This document shows, piece by piece, positions 12,006 through 22,379 of a DNA stretch of 64,000 nucleotides. The DNA comes from Romanomermis culicivorax (taxonomy: Eukaryota; Nematoda; Enoplea; Mermithida; Mermithidae). The position numbers and the translations under genes were made by a program. The first letter of the stretch is position 1. Every line of letters starts with the position of its first letter. Location: contig CAWUHX010000357.1 of assembly GCA_963922205.1 (NCBI GenBank), positions 1 to 64,000 of the forward strand. The letters run 5' to 3'. Below the pieces are notes generated by a model. It was not told where the DNA came from. It ran no database searches and worked only from the letters and a program-made list of their open reading frames with translations.

Positions 12006-13156
12006 CAGTGTTTTTTTGCAGGAACACGGTGCAAAAAAATCACCAAGCAAGTTTTGCACGCCAAAAAATTTTTTGTACGCTAAATAAATAGTCACATTTT
12101 TCCCCAAACTTTCCTCCCACAAATAAAGAAGTCAAATTTTTTTCCACACATCAGTGTTTTTTCGTCACTGAACTTTCTGCATAGTGCAGAAAAGCCAAAA
12201 AAAGTTTCTGCACTGCGGATTTCTCCTGTTACTACTGTTTTTTCGCTCAAAAATGCTCATAGACGCTTTATTTGTGTATTTTTTATCTTTTTCAAACATT
12301 CTGCTATTTTTTAGACTTAATTCATTAAAATTGAGGAAACATTTGAAATTTTTGAGTTCGATTGAAGTCTAATCTATAAGCATTATGGAACAAAATTTCC
12401 AGCAAACTATATGAGAGCATAATGACTTTGAATTACATGAGAAATCGACGGTTAGATCCTCTTGATGACAAGTGAGAGCCCCAAAAAGATAGTAATAGTA
12501 ATTTTTTGGCTATTGACATTCAGCGACACTAGAAAATCAATTTTCCGAACATTTATTTCAAGAATTACATTCGAATTTTCTGTTCGAAATTCGTACTTTC
12601 TAGAAATTTTTTATTTGAAAAATTCTAAAACCAGTAATTTATTTGTAAACTCTGATGAACTCGGCCGAAATGATATGAGTAAGGAGAGTAGAAATGTCCG
12701 AAAACTACTTCCATTCAGCTTTTGAATTGATTTTACGTTAAGAAAGGATCAATCGCTTCAAAAAGTTTACAGACTTGACGTATTGATCCTTCTCAAAAAA
12801 TGTGTCAGGGAAAAAATGTGAATCTTCATTATAATCAAGATAAAGTACTGAAGATTACCAATTAAAACATGAGATAATACGTTTAGGATGATGAAAATAG
12901 ATTAAGTGATAAGTGAAGGTAGACATGCTAGAAGCTGCACCTGAGCTAGGAAATAAATAATAATGCTTATTAAAGTTCGCGCCGGAAAATTTTGAGATTT
13001 ACACCTACTAAAATGCACCAAAATGCATCTTTTCTATATGGAAACACCAAATTTTTTTTTCACACTTGATAAATATTTTTTTGCAAGGTGCAAAAAATCT
13101 GAATAAAAAGTTTTGCACGAGCGGAAAAAGTTTTGCACAGCGCAAAAAAAACACTG
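12006..13156. mobile_element. Non-autonomous hAT-type element with CAGTG termini
   Basis: The ends CAGTGTTTTTTTGCAGG and the inverse of GCAAAAAAAACACTG are flanked by an exact 8-bp duplication GTATAAAC (11998-12005 and 13157-13164). It carries a copy of the dispersed repeat family inside, and no transposase. Most of it is present again in the second copy of the duplicated block. Confidence 0.75.
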
Positions 13157-14343
13157 GTATAAACCATAAAAAAGTGTGATAGATATATTACTTTGGACTC
13201 GGATATTGATCAGTAATTAATGCGGTGCAGAGCATTGGAAAAAATTTGGATTTGTATATTCTATATCTTTGGAAAATGACTATTTTTAATATCTATTTCT
13301 TGCTTGAAAAGTCTAATTTTTCAGTGAATTCAACATGTTTTCAGTCAGGCAAATTAAAATTCAAAAATTGGGCAAGCAGCAATGAATTGAATGACTTTTT
13401 CAGACAGACACCTCTGCTATTGTCCCACGCTTAATCATTTTCCCAATGCAAAAAGTTATCTTCACGAAAGTCGAAAATTCTAAAGAACCTCAAAATGATT
13501 TTGTGGAAATAATCTAGAAAAATCTAGGTTTTAGTCAAATATGTGAAAAAACAATACAAGGTCAAACAGTCATCCATAACATGCTGATGTTTAAAAGCTA
13601 TAAGCCAGCGTAAGCTAGGCCAACATTTTCCAACTGCACAACAGAAATGATAACAAGAATCATAAGTGATTTGAAATCCGGCGCGAAGCGCCGGAAAATT
13701 TTCGATATGTTTTCTTAAAAATGCATAAGAATGCATCTCCGGACAGGAAACTCACCCAATCAAAAGGGTCGTTAGGCTCTAATTTTTATAAGCCATGTTG
13801 GCTTGTGCCCCTAAATTTTTAGGAGTCACTCAGAGTTTTTAGAAGCCATGGCTCCTAATTAACCTAAAAAACCCTGACAAGACTCGATTTTTTTTCGCCC
13901 GCAAATATGAATGCTCTATATAACCGAAACGATTATTTTTTTTTGTTTTGGCATGAATGAACCGAAAATTTTGTTGATTAGTCTAGAATTTTCTGGCATG
14001 AATGAGGAGTTTGAATGTTTTCTCGAATATTACCCTTACAATCCAATTGAAACGTTGACTTTGACATAATTTAAAGGCTAAATTGAAAGTTGAAGTAAAA
14101 AAACTAAAAAAAACGATCTCAAATACTCGATGATTTTAAGCAATTTCACCTTCAATGTGCATAGTCGAATAAGAAAACTCGCCGCAGCGCGGCGGAAAAA
14201 TTTGACGATTTTCCTGTAATTTTCAACAGAAAATATTTATTTTTCCTTAAAATTCCCTGTGTTTTCCAGGTTTTCCAGGTTTTCCAGACCTGAAAAAAAA
14301 TTCCCTGTGTTTTCCAGGTTTTCCAGGTTGTGTATGAACCCTG
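12141..14343 (+). repeat. Segmental duplication, copy 1
   Basis: This block repeats at 17557-19721 in direct orientation, offset 5416 at the left. By eye the first about 1.65 kb is nearly identical (only a few differences, such as the 18830 AAAA insertion and one base near 13580), while the part after about 13800 has more differences and gaps. Confidence 0.85.
13676..13700. repeat. Representative dispersed hairpin CCGGCGC-GAA-GCGCCGG
   Basis: A 7-bp perfect stem with GAA loop is followed by AAAATTTT. Related hairpins with changed bases lie near 4628, 5830, 7605, 8485, 9770, 10782, 12975, 14175, 19094, 19556 and, inverted, 5705 and 22684. The stem tends to survive while the flanks differ. Confidence 0.6.
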
Positions 14344-14658
14344 TTCGTGCAACACATCTGATATACACAACCATTGCATCACAGAATAATATTTAAAAAC
14401 ATAAGGTAAGTAAGTACAGATAATTATAATTTCGTGAAGAGGCGACATTTTTTGAAATTCGAAGCTGAAAACACCTCTAAATTACGCTAAAATTCCTAAA
14501 TTTTTACTAGCCAATTTGGCTTGTGTCGCTAAATTTTAGGAGCCATGGCTTCCAATTAGCGTAAAAATAAAACCCTGCTTAGTACAAAAAAATTACCTCA
14601 ATTTCAAAAACAATGCCTCAAAAATGGTCGATTGAGGAAAAAACGGCACTTACTGAGT

Positions 14659-17511
14659 TTAGGCGGGTAGGGCATTTTTTTCAAAATTTTTCCAAATTTG
14701 CATATTTTCGACTAAAGTGATGACGCTGATTACGAATACGTCATTAGTTTCCACAAAATCGAATATTTTGACTGAAAACGAGGTGTCCTATGACGAAATT
14801 TTTTTTGCGAAATTAGCATATTTGTGATATTGTTGGTAAATGGCTGATGCTGATTACGAATATGCGAGTATCATTTCATGCAATCAGCTACATTGATCAG
14901 AAAACATCAACTCAGATGTCTACATTTTCATTAAACTGCAGTTTCAATATAACTGATAAAAATCTTTAACGAAAAGGGACTACACCAGAGCACTCCATGG
15001 GGGGAGGTATGGGGGGTATTACCCCGGCCTTAGATTTAGAAATTCATTTACTATCAGAGCACCCCATGGGGGGGTATGGGGGGTATTACCCCCGTCTTAG
15101 ATTTGAAAATTCATTTACTACCCCCATAAAAACAGCTCACTATACCAAAAAATTTTGATAGACTTCATCCTCTCCCCAGTAGGTTATACTAATTCGAGAA
15201 AAATTGCAGAATGTGTGATTCTGAGGAATTACTCACTGCTCTTTTTGACACATTTACTGAGCAAATGATAATGGGAAAGTATGCAACTTCTGTGCCATAT
15301 AGCGATTTTTAGGAAAGGATGTCAGTACATTAATATATACTACTTGTAGGAAATCAATATAAATATAATTAGGAGATGAAATAATGACTTATGTATATGT
15401 GATTAATCAAAAAATCGCCCCTTGGGAAGAAAAACATTATGTTCTTAAAATTCTGCCTCTTCATGCTCTCCTTTCCTTTTCTCCGCTTCTGCGTTGGGTC
15501 TTCTGTGCGCGTATGGTTACCCAAGCTGTGGCATACTTTCCTGCTATGAGTTGAGACATGTGAGGTCTGTTGACGTGGATCAGAAGTGGTACTTGGTTTC
15601 AAACTCGTAGTTCATAGTCTAATGGGATTAATAATACTAAAGTCACATTCAGCATCAGGACTTTCAATTGAAAGCACTGTTCCAAGCGTAATCAGCGACG
15701 GGATAAGCCCATACTGCTGAAGATGCTGGTTGAAACAATGTTTCCAAACGTTTGTGCCCGATTCTTGAAATGTGCAGGAATCAGTTGGCACAACAGTCTT
15801 CAAAGTGTGACTATTCTGTACGTATAATTAGTGCATTAAAGTTGCAGGATTGGGAGCTGGAAAACGGAATTAAACCAGTAAATGTTTTTTGACTGTAAAA
15901 AGCATAAAGCAGGGGCATTATTCATTTATGTATAGTACAACTCCCCCCTCCTTGGCAAAAAGTTGTGAGCGAAAAAAAAAAAAAAAAAAGGTCACGGCAT
16001 ATTTGAAGTACTACCCTTAAAATTTACGATTTTACCCCTACCTAAATTTTCGACCTTGGGGACCTCTGTTTACTATCCCCATAAAAACAGCTCACTATAG
16101 CAAAAAATTTTGGTAGACCTCACCCTCTCGTCAGTAGGTTATAGTAATTCGAGAAAAATTGCACAATGTGTGCTTGAGAGGAATTACTCACTGGTCTTTT
16201 TGACACATTTACTGAGCAAATGATGATGGGAAAGTATGCAACTTCTGTGCCATATAGCGATTTTTAGGAAAGGATATCAGCACATTAATATATACTACTT
16301 GTAGGAAATCATGATATATATAATTGGGAGATCAAATAATCACTTATGTATATGTGATTTATCAAAAAATCGCCCCTTGGGAAGAAAAACATTATGTTCT
16401 TAAAATCCTTCCTCTTCATGCTCTTCTTTCCTTTTCCCTACTTCTGCGTTGGGTCTTCTGTGCGCATATGGTTACCCAAGCTGTGGCATACTTTCCTGCT
16501 ATGAGTTGAGACATGTGAGGTCTGTTGACGTGGATCAGGAGTGGCATCTGATTTCAAACTCGTGGTTCATAATCTAATGGGATTAATAATACTAAAGCCA
16601 CATTCAGCATCAGACTTTCAATTGGAAGCACTGTTTCAACCCTTATCAGTGATGGAATAAGCCCATACTGCTGAAGATGCTGGTTCAATTAATGTTTCCG
16701 AAAGTATGTTGTGCCCGATTCTCGAAATATGCAGGAATCAGTTGACAGGATAATGTTCAAAGTGTGACTATTCTCTGCGTATAATTAGTGCATTCAAGTT
16801 GCATGATTGGGAGCTAGAAAAAGGTGGTTGAAATAGTAAATGGTGTTTGACCGTAAGAAGCGTAAATTAGGAGCATTAATCAGTTTTGTAAGTTGTAAGT
16901 GAGAATTGTTTTGTGGTGAGAGTACTACACCACCTCCCTCCGCAGAAACGTTGGGAGCAAAAAAAAGGTCACGTTATATTTCAAGTACTACCCTTGCAGT
17001 TAAAGATTTTACCCCTACCTAAATTTCCGACCTTGGAGACCTCTGGACTACACCAGATACAAATTCTTGAGCCGAAAATTAAAAAAATCGGGAAAAGCAC
17101 GAATAATATTGGCCAAATTAAAATTTTACGAGAAAAGCGTACAAATAATACACACTGCACTGACTTAAAGCTAATTATTGATAATTGTGTATTGTTTAAA
17201 GCGTAAACTATTTTTTACGCAACTAAACTGTAACGTTGATGAAAACGCAAACCTCACCATTAATGTTTTTTGATCAATATGTCTGATTGCATGCAACATT
17301 AGTGGCATATTCGTAATCAGCATCGTCAGTTTTCCCATAACGCAGTCACAATAAGCAAGTTTCGCAAAAATCTGTAGTCCTAAGGACATCCTGTTTGCAG
17401 CTAAAATATTCGATTTTATGGAAAACCATCAACATATTCATAATCAGCGTCATCATTTTAGTCGGTATGCAAATTTGGAAAAATTTTGCGGAAAAATTCC
17501 GTACCCCCTAA
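14659..17511. mobile_element. Element with about 300-bp inverted arms and internal tandem units
   Basis: The left arm (about 14659-14975) and right arm (about 17215-17511) are imperfect inverse copies, starting TTAGG-GGGTA and sharing CAAAATTTTTCCAAATTTGC and GATGCTGATTACGAATATG. Between them lie two direct units of about 955 bp (15108-16062, 16063-17016). No transposase is recognised. The inner open frames are short and shared by both units, so they are not credible genes. Confidence 0.6.
15108..17016 (+). repeat. Two tandem 955-bp units
   Basis: CCCATAAAAACAGCTCACTA occurs at 15122 and 16077, and the similarity continues through GCGCCGCTT-free AT-rich sequence, the phrase TCTTCTGTGCGC, and the closing ACCCCTACCTAAATTTTCGACC. 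The units differ at several percent of positions. An 18-base A run is at 15974-15991. Function unknown. Confidence 0.75.
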
Positions 17512-17539
17512 CATACGGTATGTTAGGGGGTACGGAATT
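17495..17539. repeat. Perfect 45-bp palindrome
   Basis: Two 21-bp arms pair perfectly around the 3-base centre CGG. The left arm is the right end of the 14659-17511 element; the right arm is the same terminus in the opposite direction. So two element ends face each other across CATACGGTATG. The duplicated block starts 18 bp further on. Confidence 0.85.
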
Positions 17540-17556
17540 GTTTTCTATTTGTTTGT

Positions 17557-19721
17557 TTTCCACACATCAGTGTTTTTTCGTCACTGAACTTTCTGCATAG
17601 TGCAGAAAAGCCAAAAAAAGTTTCTGCACTGCGGATTTCTCCTGTTACTACTGTTTTTTCGCTCAAAAATGCTCATAGACGCTTTATTTGTGTATTTTTT
17701 ATCTTTTTCAAACATTCTGCTATTTTTTAGACTTAATTCATTAAAATTGAGGAAACATTTGAAATTTTTGAGTTCGATTGAAGTCTAATCTATAAGCATT
17801 ATGGAACAAAATTTCCAGCAAACTATATGAGAGCATAATGACTTTGAATTACATGAGAAATCGACGGTTAGATCCTCTTGATGACAAGTGAGAGCCCCAA
17901 AAAGATAGTAATAGTAATTTTTTGGCTATTGACATTCAGCGACACTAGAAAATCAATTTTCCGAACATTTATTTCAAGAATTACATTCGAATTTTCTGTT
18001 CGAAATTCGTACTTTCTAGAAATTTTTTATTTGAAAAATTCTAAAACCAGTAATTTATTTGTAAACTCTGATGAACTCGGCCGAAATGATATGAGTAAGG
18101 AGAGTAGAAATGTCCGAAAACTACTTCCATTCAGCTTTTGAATTGATTTTACGTTAAGAAAGGATCAATCGCTTCAAAAAGTTTACAGACTTGACGTATT
18201 GATCCTTCTCAAAAAATGTGTCAGGGAAAAAATGTGAATCTTCATTATAATCAAGATAAAGTACTGAAGATTACCAATTAAAACATGAGATAATACGTTT
18301 AGGATGATGAAAATAGATTAAGTGATAAGTGAAGGTAGACATGCTAGAAGCTGCACCTGAGCTAGGAAATAAATAATAATGCTTATTAAAGTTCGCGCCG
18401 GAAAATTTTGAGATTTACACCTACTAAAATGCACCAAAATGCATCTTTTCTATATGGAAACACCAAATTTTTTTTTCACACTTGATAAATATTTTTTTGC
18501 AAGGTGCAAAAAATCTGAATAAAAAGTTTTGCACGAGCGGAAAAAGTTTTGCACAGCGCAAAAAAAACACTGGTATAAACCATAAAAAAGTGTGATAGAT
18601 ATATTACTTTGGACTCGGATATTGATCAGTAATTAATGCGGTGCAGAGCATTGGAAAAAATTTGGATTTGTATATTCTATATCTTTGGAAAATGACTATT
18701 TTTAATATCTATTTCTTGCTTGAAAAGTCTAATTTTTCAGTGAATTCAACATGTTTTCAGTCAGGCAAATTAAAATTCAAAAATTGGGCAAGCAGCAATG
18801 AATTGAATGACTTTTTCAGACAGAAAAACCTCTGCTATTGTCCCACGCTTAATCATTTTCCCAATGCAAAAAGTTATCTTCACGAAAGTCGAAAATTCTA
18901 AAGAACCTCAAAATGATTTTGTGGAAATAATCTAGAAAAATCTAGGTTTTAGTCAAATATGTGAAAAAACAATACAAGGTCAAACAGTCATCCATAATAT
19001 GCTGATGTTTAAAAGCTATAAGCCAGCGTAAGCTAGGCCAACATTTTCCAACTGCACAACAGAAATGATAACAAGAATCATAAGTGATTTGAAATCCGGC
19101 GCGAAGCGCCGGAAAATTTTCGATATGTTTTCTTAAAAATGCATAAGAATGCATCTCCGGACAGGAAACTCACCCAATCAAAAGGGTCGTTAGGCTCTAA
19201 TTTTTATAAGCCATGTTGGCTTGTGCCCCTAAATTTTTAGGAGTCAATCAGAATTTTTAGAAGCCATGGCTCCTAATTGATCTAAAAAAACCCTGACCAG
19301 ACTCGATTTTTTTTCGCTCGCAAATATGAATGCTCTATATAACCGAAAACATTTTGTTGATTAGTCTCCATTTTTCTGGCACAAATGAGGAGTTTGAATG
19401 TTTTCTCGAATACTACAATTACAATCCAATTGGAACGTTGACTTTGACATATAATTTAAAGGCTAAATTATAAGTTGAAAAACTAAAAAAACGATCTCAA
19501 ATACTCGGTGATTTTAAGAAATTTCACTTTCAATATGCATAGTCGAATAAGAAAACTCGCCGCAGCGCGGCAAAAAAATTTGACGATTTTCCTGTAATTT
19601 TCAACAGAAAATATTTATTTTTCCTTAAAATTCCCTGTGTTTTCCAGGTTTTCCAGGTTTTCCAGACCTGAAAAAAAATTCCCTGTGTTTTCCAGGTTTT
19701 TCAGGTTGTGTATGAACCCTG
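17557..19721 (+). repeat. Segmental duplication, copy 2 (5'-truncated)
   Basis: This is the second copy of 12141-14343. It lacks the left 0.55 kb of the parent composite element and begins within the nested hAT-type element, but keeps the right terminus TGTATGAACCCTG. A G/C-run MITE abuts its right end at once. Confidence 0.85.
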
Positions 19722-19915
19722 ATACCTGTAAGAGGTCCGACCAGTTGGGGGGAGGGGGTCGAAAAAAGCCCAAAAAACATTACACTTTTTTGCAAATTTT
19801 TTCAATTTTTTCCAAACTGGAGCCGGGGGGGGGGGGGGTTGGGGGTTGGGTATATGGTTGGCCAAGTTGGGGGGGGGGGGGGTTCCCCAACCCCCCCCCC
19901 CCGATTACAGGTATG
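19722..19915. mobile_element. G/C-run MITE, ATACCTGTAA family
   Basis: It begins ATACCTGTAAGAGGTCCGACC and ends GATTACAGGTATG, with G runs and a C run inside and the family phrase GGTTGGCCAAGTTGG. Non-coding; the 108-codon frame over it is a translation of the runs. Confidence 0.7.
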
Positions 19916-20152
19916 CCCCCTAAACTCCAAGTGCCAAAAAACCTGTGGATTCGAGCCAAATAAAATCAGTTAGAAAAATTAACGTTTTCAGCCTCTAAAA
20001 CGCCTAAAAATTCAGGAAATTTGGTGTTCGACTAGTCAAAAAGTTTGTGCTCATTAGCACAAACGCTCAAACGTTTTTCAGCCATTCCATATATTTTTGC
20101 GCAAAAAACTATGTGTTGTGAATTGTGATGGCACAAAAAAACACTGAAATTC

Positions 20153-20466
20153 ACTAAGCATTAAGGGCAAAGTGTTAGCCCTCTTTTGATTGGCCGGAAT
20201 TACCGCCCCCAGACGGTTTTTCGCCTAATATGTATTTTTCATTAATTTTTCCTTTAAAATTTTCCTCAGGCTTTAGGCTTAGGGTACAGCAGCCGCGCCC
20301 GAAGGGCGCAGTGCTGTTGAGGCTCTTCCAAATGAAGTTGTTAGTTAAAACCATTTAAAACGCGTATAATGCATTTTCGACATCTCAAAAATTTTGACCA
20401 ATCAACAAGGCGGCGGCAATTCCGGCCAATCAAAAGAGGGCCAACACTTCGCCCTTAATGCTTAGT
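20153..20466. mobile_element. Mutator-type MITE with 9-bp target duplication
   Basis: The ends ACTAAGCATTAAGGGC and its inverse extend as inverse copies for about 49 bp with two mismatches (through CCCTCTTTTGATTGGCC). They are flanked by an exact 9-bp duplication CTGAAATTC (20144-20152 and 20467-20475). A 9-bp duplication with long termini fits MULE elements. It is 314 bp long and has no transposase. Confidence 0.8.
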
Positions 20467-20539
20467 CTGAAATTCAAAAAACAAATCATTTCGCTTCAAT
20501 TTTACAGTAAACTTGAGCTGAAAACTAGAATGCAGAGCC

Positions 20540-20680
20540 CGTAAAACCGTCATGTTTGAATAATGCTAGAATTATGCCAAAAATCAGAACATTATGCCAG
20601 GACTATGCAAAAAATCAGCACATTATACCAGAATAATGCCAAAAATCAGAACATTATGCCAGAATTAGTGCCAGATTTAA
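20540..20680 (+). repeat. ATTATGCCA minisatellite
   Basis: Four imperfect units of roughly 25-31 bp with the core ATTATGCCA and AAAAATCAGAACA follow each other. A related GCCAGA-rich stretch occurs at 6388-6475. No function is evident. Confidence 0.6.
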
Positions 20681-21230
20681 ATTCAGATGTCAGTCGATCA
20701 AAAGTGCTATGTTTTGCATGTAAATAAGGTAGGATACTTTCAAACCTCTATAACTTCATCGAAAACGAATATTACGAGTCAGGGATAGTACTAAATGGAA
20801 GGCAAGAAAATTTAATAAAGTTCTATAGAGAGTTTTTTCTGCATTTCGGACATACATACCGAGAAATTCTCAATGATAGCAAAGAAATGTTCAATTTTAA
20901 CCACTTTTCCATGTTTACTGTATAGGAAACGTTCTAATTGAAAAATGGCTTCTATAACGTTGTTCAAAGGACAATCAAAAAGATACATTTCTGATAGCGG
21001 ATCTCATAAAAATGTACTTTGTATCTAATATTCGAGAAACCATGTCCGGAAGATGCTATGCAAAAGTTATAAAGCAAGCATTTTTGATTATCAGGGTTGC
21101 TGACAGGCATTTCAAAACCATTTACGAGCCATGTCGGCAATCAGTTCCGTCATGACAAGTCATCTGAGGTTATACGAATAAGAACTTTTTGAAAAATCAA
21201 AACTAAACTCTTTAGTTTTGTCGTCAACAG

Positions 21231-22126
21231 ATGATTATGCTGCCCAACACCATAGTTATTCCAAGAAAAACACAGCTGCTTTTTATACTCCATTGTACTG
21301 TAGTCAGGAGCAACAGTATTGTGGAAAATGGCGATGGAGAAATTATTATCGTGCTTGATCCCACAAAAAGATATATGACCTAATAAATTTCAGATTCAGA
21401 TGATCCACTTTCCGAGCAAACATTGGAGAACACAGAAAAGTTGATCTACTCTCACTGTTTGAAATTTTCTTCCTTATGCTATCCAGACCCTTTTTTCTTT
21501 TTTTCATTTTCAGGAATGATCAGTCTATCTACCTTTGTCTACTGATGAACTTTAATTCTCTCAAGCACGTTTATGGTTATTTTTCATTTTTCACTGGAGA
21601 CAAAAAGTCAAAACATACATCTTGTGAACACCCTGCACTGAATATTCTACTCTCCAGTATAGAATGTCTTCAATACGGTGGGCTACTGATTTCACAACCT
21701 CCACAACAATTCTATTCAAAATGTAAATAAGATTTTGACAAATTTATCGTTTGTGTCCGTTTTCTTGTTCAGCTAAACCTGGTTATCTTATGGCTATGGG
21801 TAGGTTAACATTTACCGTGGAAGCTCATTAAGGCACCAAGACTTCTTGGGTACTGTATAGTTGTATAGGACTGACGTGTGCCAATTGCAGGAAAAGCATC
21901 GCAAGATGTGAAATTCATGTGGACAGTTGTACTGTAAGCACAGAGAATGCACGATGATTCATGTTCATCTTCACTGGCCTTGAGCTTTTTTTCATTTCCT
22001 GGCTTCTCATCAGTATGCGTTGTATCTTTCTTGATATTGATCCATGTAAGCTAAAACTAAGAATTCCCGGTTCAGCGCGATCGCCTACTAAATGATTCAG
22101 CCACATGCCAATTTATACGTTTCTAA
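21231..22126 (+). CDS. Candidate host-gene exon series, unknown product (3' part)
   Basis: Seven short open blocks join in phase with canonical GT-AG borders: 21231-21350, 21394-21439, 21514-21722, 21773-21799, 21891-21933, 22014-22045 and 22101-22126, the last ending in TAA. Introns would be 43, 74, 50, 91, 80 and 55 bp, typical of nematodes. Acceptors such as TTTTCATTTTCAG and TTCTTGTTCAG and donors GTAAATAAG, GTAGGT and GTAAGC are good. The donors GTGCTT (21351) and GTTGAT (21440) are weak. The predicted piece is about 167 residues, with no family I recognise; it contains cysteines and phrases such as HTSCEHPALNILLSS and KASQDVKFMWTVV. The 5' exons were not found. It could be a real gene or chance phase agreement. 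The third block is the strongest. Codon-level signals are weak. Confidence 0.4.
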
Positions 22127-22249
22127 GTATGCGGTCAATATATGGAAAACATGAAACATTGATTAAAGGTTCCGAAAAATGTACGACTATTCCTTTTTTA
22201 TATCTTTTACATTACGGAAGTTCTTCCCTGTGGTGAAGGTATTTCATTT

Positions 22250-22323
22250 AGTTAGGGGTCTGGCAAGGTCTGGCAAGGCAACACTGTCCGCAGGGTCTGG
22301 AAAGGCAACACTGTCCGCAGGGC
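22250..22323 (+). repeat. Tandem duplication (about 27 bp unit)
   Basis: GGCAACACTGTCCGCAGGG occurs twice in a row, preceded by two GTCTGGCAAG units. A G run and GGGCCGC repeats follow to about 22370. No gene. Confidence 0.6.
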
Positions 22324-22379
22324 CGTTCTTAGGGGGGGGGGGCGAGCTGGGGCCGCACAGGGCCGCTAAAATCTTTTAG

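Larger units (their letters stand above)
11589..14343. mobile_element. Composite element with CAGGGTTCATACA termini
   Basis: The left end CAGGGTTCATACA (11589) and the right end TGTATGAACCCTG (14343) are exact inverse copies. They are flanked by TTCGTG on both sides (11583-11588 and 14344-14349). CTGTGTTTTCCAGGTTTTCC motifs follow both ends. A CAGGG start suggests hAT, although the clean duplication is only 6 bp. A second element (12006-13156) is nested inside. The right 2.2 kb is duplicated at 17557-19721. Confidence 0.6.

Noticed and set aside
15369-16509. Protein frames within the 955-bp tandem units
   Set aside because: They lie on opposite strands in the two units, have no motif and are broken by substitutions between the copies.
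17500-17540. Telomere-like TTAGGGGG sequence
   Set aside because: Single occurrence explained by the element terminus; no tandem telomeric repeats.
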